Source: Serinus canaria
Taxonomy: Eukaryota; Chordata; Aves; Passeriformes; Fringillidae
Reading direction: 5' to 3'
Assembly (NCBI RefSeq): GCF_022539315.1
Contig: NC_066316.1
Span: 32,675,245 to 32,739,244, forward strand
DNA: 64,000 nucleotides
The notes under the pieces are model-generated. The model did not search any database and was not told where the DNA came from. It worked only from the letters and a program-made list of their open reading frames with translations. Within the stretch, counting starts at the first letter, position 1, and each line of letters opens with the position of its first letter. Position numbers and translations under genes: made by a program. Below are positions 60,851 to 64,000 of the stretch, piece after piece.

Positions 60851-63800
60851 CTTGTAAACAGTGCTGTTTGACAGACGTCGTGAAGTACTGTGACAGGCAT
60901 ACCCTGTCTCATGGTTTACAGGAGGCTCTAGCATATTTGGTCTTTACTGTTTGAGGTGATGTTGTCTGGTTGAGCACAGGTAGGAGAGGGTTAAGGAAAA
61001 TGGATCACATAAATGATTTGTTGTCAAAAGTATTGTATTTATTAGACCAGTTGTGACATACCTGAAAAACTGGAGAGGATTTGCATACAGAAAGCCTTCT
61101 TCAAGTATAAAAGAGAAATTGCAATATTCAGATTAAACTCAGGTTTGAGAACAGTTGATTGAAGGTTAATTTATCTATTTCCCCATTTAGCCTGTCAGAG
61201 GAAGGAGAGTTGGTACATATGTATTTAGATAGAGTGGGGATACAGAGCAGACAGTGACAGAATTGTCTGTGGAATAGTGTGTTGGAGCTACTCAGGCATC
61301 GTGGAGGTGGCATTAACAATAGCTTCACAATCATCCTTTCCCAGCTATCTTCTGACTGGTTTTAGAGTATTATAGATTAGGCTTTCTTTAAGAGGATGCA
61401 GAAGTCACTCATATGAATGCACCAACACGGAAAACATGCATGTGTTCTCAGGACAGATACATGTTGTTTCTTCTCAAATAACTTGCCACTGTAAGAAGGT
61501 CAGTGACTTCTTCCCACAGGCTTCTTGGGATAACCTGCTAGCTGGAGTTGGTAGCTTGAACACTTCCTTTTGGGCTGTCATCTCCCTTCTGCTGATAGCT
61601 AATTCCCATGAAGAAGTTATGATTTCTCTAATAAACCCACTGGTCATGATGTGCTGTTCATAACAGTGAATGATTTATTCAAGTAGCTTGGAAGGGACAG
61701 TATTTCTTAAAGATATGCAGGCTTAAAATAATAAAACCTACAAGAAGGCCAAGGATGCCTAAATCAAAAAATATTTTAGGGGGTGTTTGCGCGTGTATAG
61801 GAAACTGCTTAAAAGAAAGCATTGGAACGAGACTGATGTTCCTTTTGCACGGTGACTTGCAGTGACTGAGCTGTAACCATTTGTTCTTTGCTAAGCAATT
61901 CCTCTGTGGTGCTGCTTCTGCACACAGTAGAAGAAGCCAGTGGTGTTTTGGACAACAAGAAACCACACCCGGAAGAGACGCAGCTGCCTGATTTCGTGCT
62001 CATACAAAGCAAACGTCAGTGTCATAGGAAGTTGCCAAGCAGCATGTTTTCTTTCACTGTTTGTTGTACTAATTCTTGATCAGCACGTGCTATACTGTCC
62101 TTAGTCATTTGTGCAAATGCAGCGCATTATCTGTGTTGGAATATATGATTGTTGAAGAAAGGTACATTAAAATAATTTCCTGCAAGCAAACAATGAAATG
62201 CATGTGACTTGGAATCTGAATATGTGGAAGGGTTGTGCTGTGCTCATCTTTCTCCTTGCATACACATCCAGTAACTCATTGTGATGAGGGGGGATTTAGA
62301 AGTCACCGTTTATTCCTTCCTCTCTGTTGGTGATTTCTGTCCTTAAAAGCACAGACGCGTAATTAGTTGAAGTGTTTTTCAAGGAAGTTGCTTAAAGGGT
62401 CTTCCAAAGAGACTGGGTCAAAAATCTGCAAAACTAGACCTGAAAGCAAGAGAGAAGGGTTTTGCTTGTTTCTCTTTATAAATTTGCATGCATGATTTCC
62501 CATAACCCCTCCCTGCCATCAGCCAGTACTTTTGCTGCAAGACAGCTTTAAGGGAAGGGGAACCAAGTCCAAAGATATCAGTGGTTTTACCACCAGCTGT
62601 GGTAGATGGTGGGGGTAGGTAGTGGGGCATATGGTGGTGCTAAGGAAAGAGGGGGCTGGATTTTGGTCTTCTGTTTAAACCCACAGAAAAATTTTTTTTC
62701 TGTTTAAAATCACAGAAAACCAGGCATCCTAAATTTCCCCACAGGTAGAAGACCAGGACCTCTGTGTTGGAGTGAACCAGATAACTGCATTATACCTCGT
62801 TGGTGCAACACATGCATGGAAGAGAATCTGAAGCTGGAAAGCTGGTGCTTGGTCTGGCTGGGCTTCCTGTATGACCTCCCAGTTATCTGGGGGAAGGGGG
62901 AGAGGCATTGCTTGACTTTTTAGCTGCAGGGGTTTTTTTCCCCCAAGAACCAGTTTTTGTTGCCCCTCACAGAAAAGATATATATGTTTTTTTATAAAAA
63001 TAACTTTATTTTGAACATTTTTCCTGTGGACATTTAGCAATATTCACTGCTGAGCTCTAGCTTCATGTCCCTAACCAGTGCAAGAAGAATTCCTGCCTCC
63101 AAGTTTTCCTCATAATTTCTTGCAGCTCCTGCAGAGAAGAAGGAAGTAGAGACCAGAAATAAATGCCCAGTCTGATTAGATGGCAGAGTGAAACACTAGA
63201 GTGGCCTGTGTAAGGAATACTTGGAAGTATTTAGAAAAACTCTCAGGCAGCTTTGCAGTGAATTCAGAAGTTTAACCCTGCCTGTGATGCACAGAGGCTT
63301 TTTTGTCTAAGGAAGATACAGACTTGCTCTCCTTATTTACCTGTAGAGTTCATTATATGAAGAATTCTTAGGAAGTGCCCCTAATAGGTGTAGTCTGAAA
63401 ATCTGGAAAGGTAGGCAGTTATTGCAAGTCATTCTTCCAGAGACAGGCACAGACTCTGGACTGTGCTACCTGTCAGTCTGTCTTTAGCTTTATTTTTGCA
63501 TTTTGTAGAATGCCTTCCCCAGTGTTCTGTGCAGTGCAGTCATTCATCGTGCAGCCATTCACCCTGTCTGCTCTTGGAAGTGATGGTCACAGCTTGTCCA
63601 TTTGTCATGCTTGTATTTGTATTGGAGAGTTTGCTATGCTTTTACTATATTTTCCCATAAGAATTTTCTGAGTTCTTTTTCTCAGTGTTGCCTTGATACA
63701 GAGATTAAAGAAAATTAAGAGATTAAAGGAAATGAAGAATGTCATGGAGGGAAACAGTTCTGTAGCTCTTTAAATAAGGTTATGCCCTTACTTGAGAATT

Positions 63801-63910
63801 TACAAATTACTGTTCCTGTTGAGTCAATGCAGAATTATGCTTTTAATGAAACTTTAAAATAGGTAATATATAGTTAATCTTGTAAGGGAATGTTTCCATG
63901 TTTATCACAT

Positions 63911-63962
63911 AATCAGAGAATGGATAAGGTTAGAAGGAGCCTCAGCAGGTTATCTGGTCCTT
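63911..63962 (-). mobile_element. CR1 LINE 3' end, short fragment near the window edge
   Basis: 'atcagagaatggataaggtt' and 'agaaggagcctcagcaggtt' 'atctggtcc' match the CR1 3' terminus read in reverse. The sequence loses similarity after about 63962, so it may be just a short remnant or may resume beyond the window. Confidence 0.65.
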
Positions 63963-64000
63963 ATCGAGAATAGTTAGGTAAAGGAATTACTAACACCTAC

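Larger units (their letters stand above)
42288..64000 (+). other. AGPAT4: AGPAT4 intron 2, 5' part (continues past the window)
   Basis: From the donor at 42288 to the window end I found no sequence matching the next AGPAT4 exon (human LVMLLEWW..., with the NHxxxxD motif), so the intron is at least 21.7 kb. It opens with a T-rich stretch (42296-42330). Besides the repeats listed separately, 50.0-56.3 kb and 61.0-63.9 kb show no nameable feature. The larger open frame 49416-49904 is not recognisable. Confidence 0.75.

Noticed and set aside
60474..60954. Overlapping + strand open frames of 61-89 codons
   Set aside because: They lie within the minus-strand LTR and reflect its repeated phrases.
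42312..64000. Search for AGPAT4 exon 3 (LVMLLEWW... and NHxxxxD)
   Set aside because: No matching sequence with splice sites was found by eye; the exon probably lies beyond the window.
1..64000. CRISPR arrays, operons, tRNA or rRNA genes
   Set aside because: None seen. The window is vertebrate nuclear DNA and no tRNA-like cloverleaf sequence or rRNA segment was recognised, although short RNA genes could be missed by eye.

Overview
This is vertebrate nuclear DNA and almost certainly from a bird. It has two recognisable protein-coding genes with GT-AG introns, a GC-rich CpG island in an otherwise AT-rich, CpG-poor background, several CR1 LINE fragments in both orientations, and LTRs of endogenous retrovirus families that are common in birds. 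No bacterial, plasmid or phage organisation is visible. The species cannot be fixed from the sequence; the LTR families suggest a neoavian, perhaps a songbird.

Layout, all genes on the + strand. Positions 1-49 are the end of the penultimate coding exon of PRKN (parkin), and 3068-3177 are its last coding exon; together they encode the C-terminal RING2 catalytic domain. A 3' UTR of about 1.2 kb probably follows. Positions ~4.4-27.7 kb are intergenic and hold a 620-bp solo LTR with target-site duplications (7438-8057), a second LTR with an internal 99-bp duplication (12487-13109), a 0.6-kb CR1 fragment (20667-21266), a perfect 20-bp-stem hairpin (10594-10639) and a composite LTR-like patch (26.5-27.2 kb). 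A CpG island (~27.69-28.82 kb) is the likely promoter and non-coding first exon of AGPAT4. Its 13.9-kb first intron runs to 42056 and carries a CR1, a 3-copy minisatellite and an LTR fragment. The first AGPAT4 coding exon is 42057-42287 (start codon 42110). The rest, to 64000, reads as AGPAT4 intron 2, with more CR1, LTR, poly-T, (TA)n and palindromic sequence; I could not find AGPAT4 exon 3, so it probably lies beyond the window.

The order PRKN then AGPAT4 in the same direction matches the human 6q26 arrangement, which supports both identifications. The two genes are not functionally linked: parkin is a mitophagy E3 ubiquitin ligase and AGPAT4 is a lysophosphatidic acid acyltransferase. I found no previously undescribed gene system. 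The best leads are the altered parkin C-terminus (ends Phe-Glu instead of human Phe-Asp-Val), the LTR with two polyadenylation signals, and several perfect inverted repeats. Nearly all other open frames in the window are chance, CpG-island or repeat-derived.
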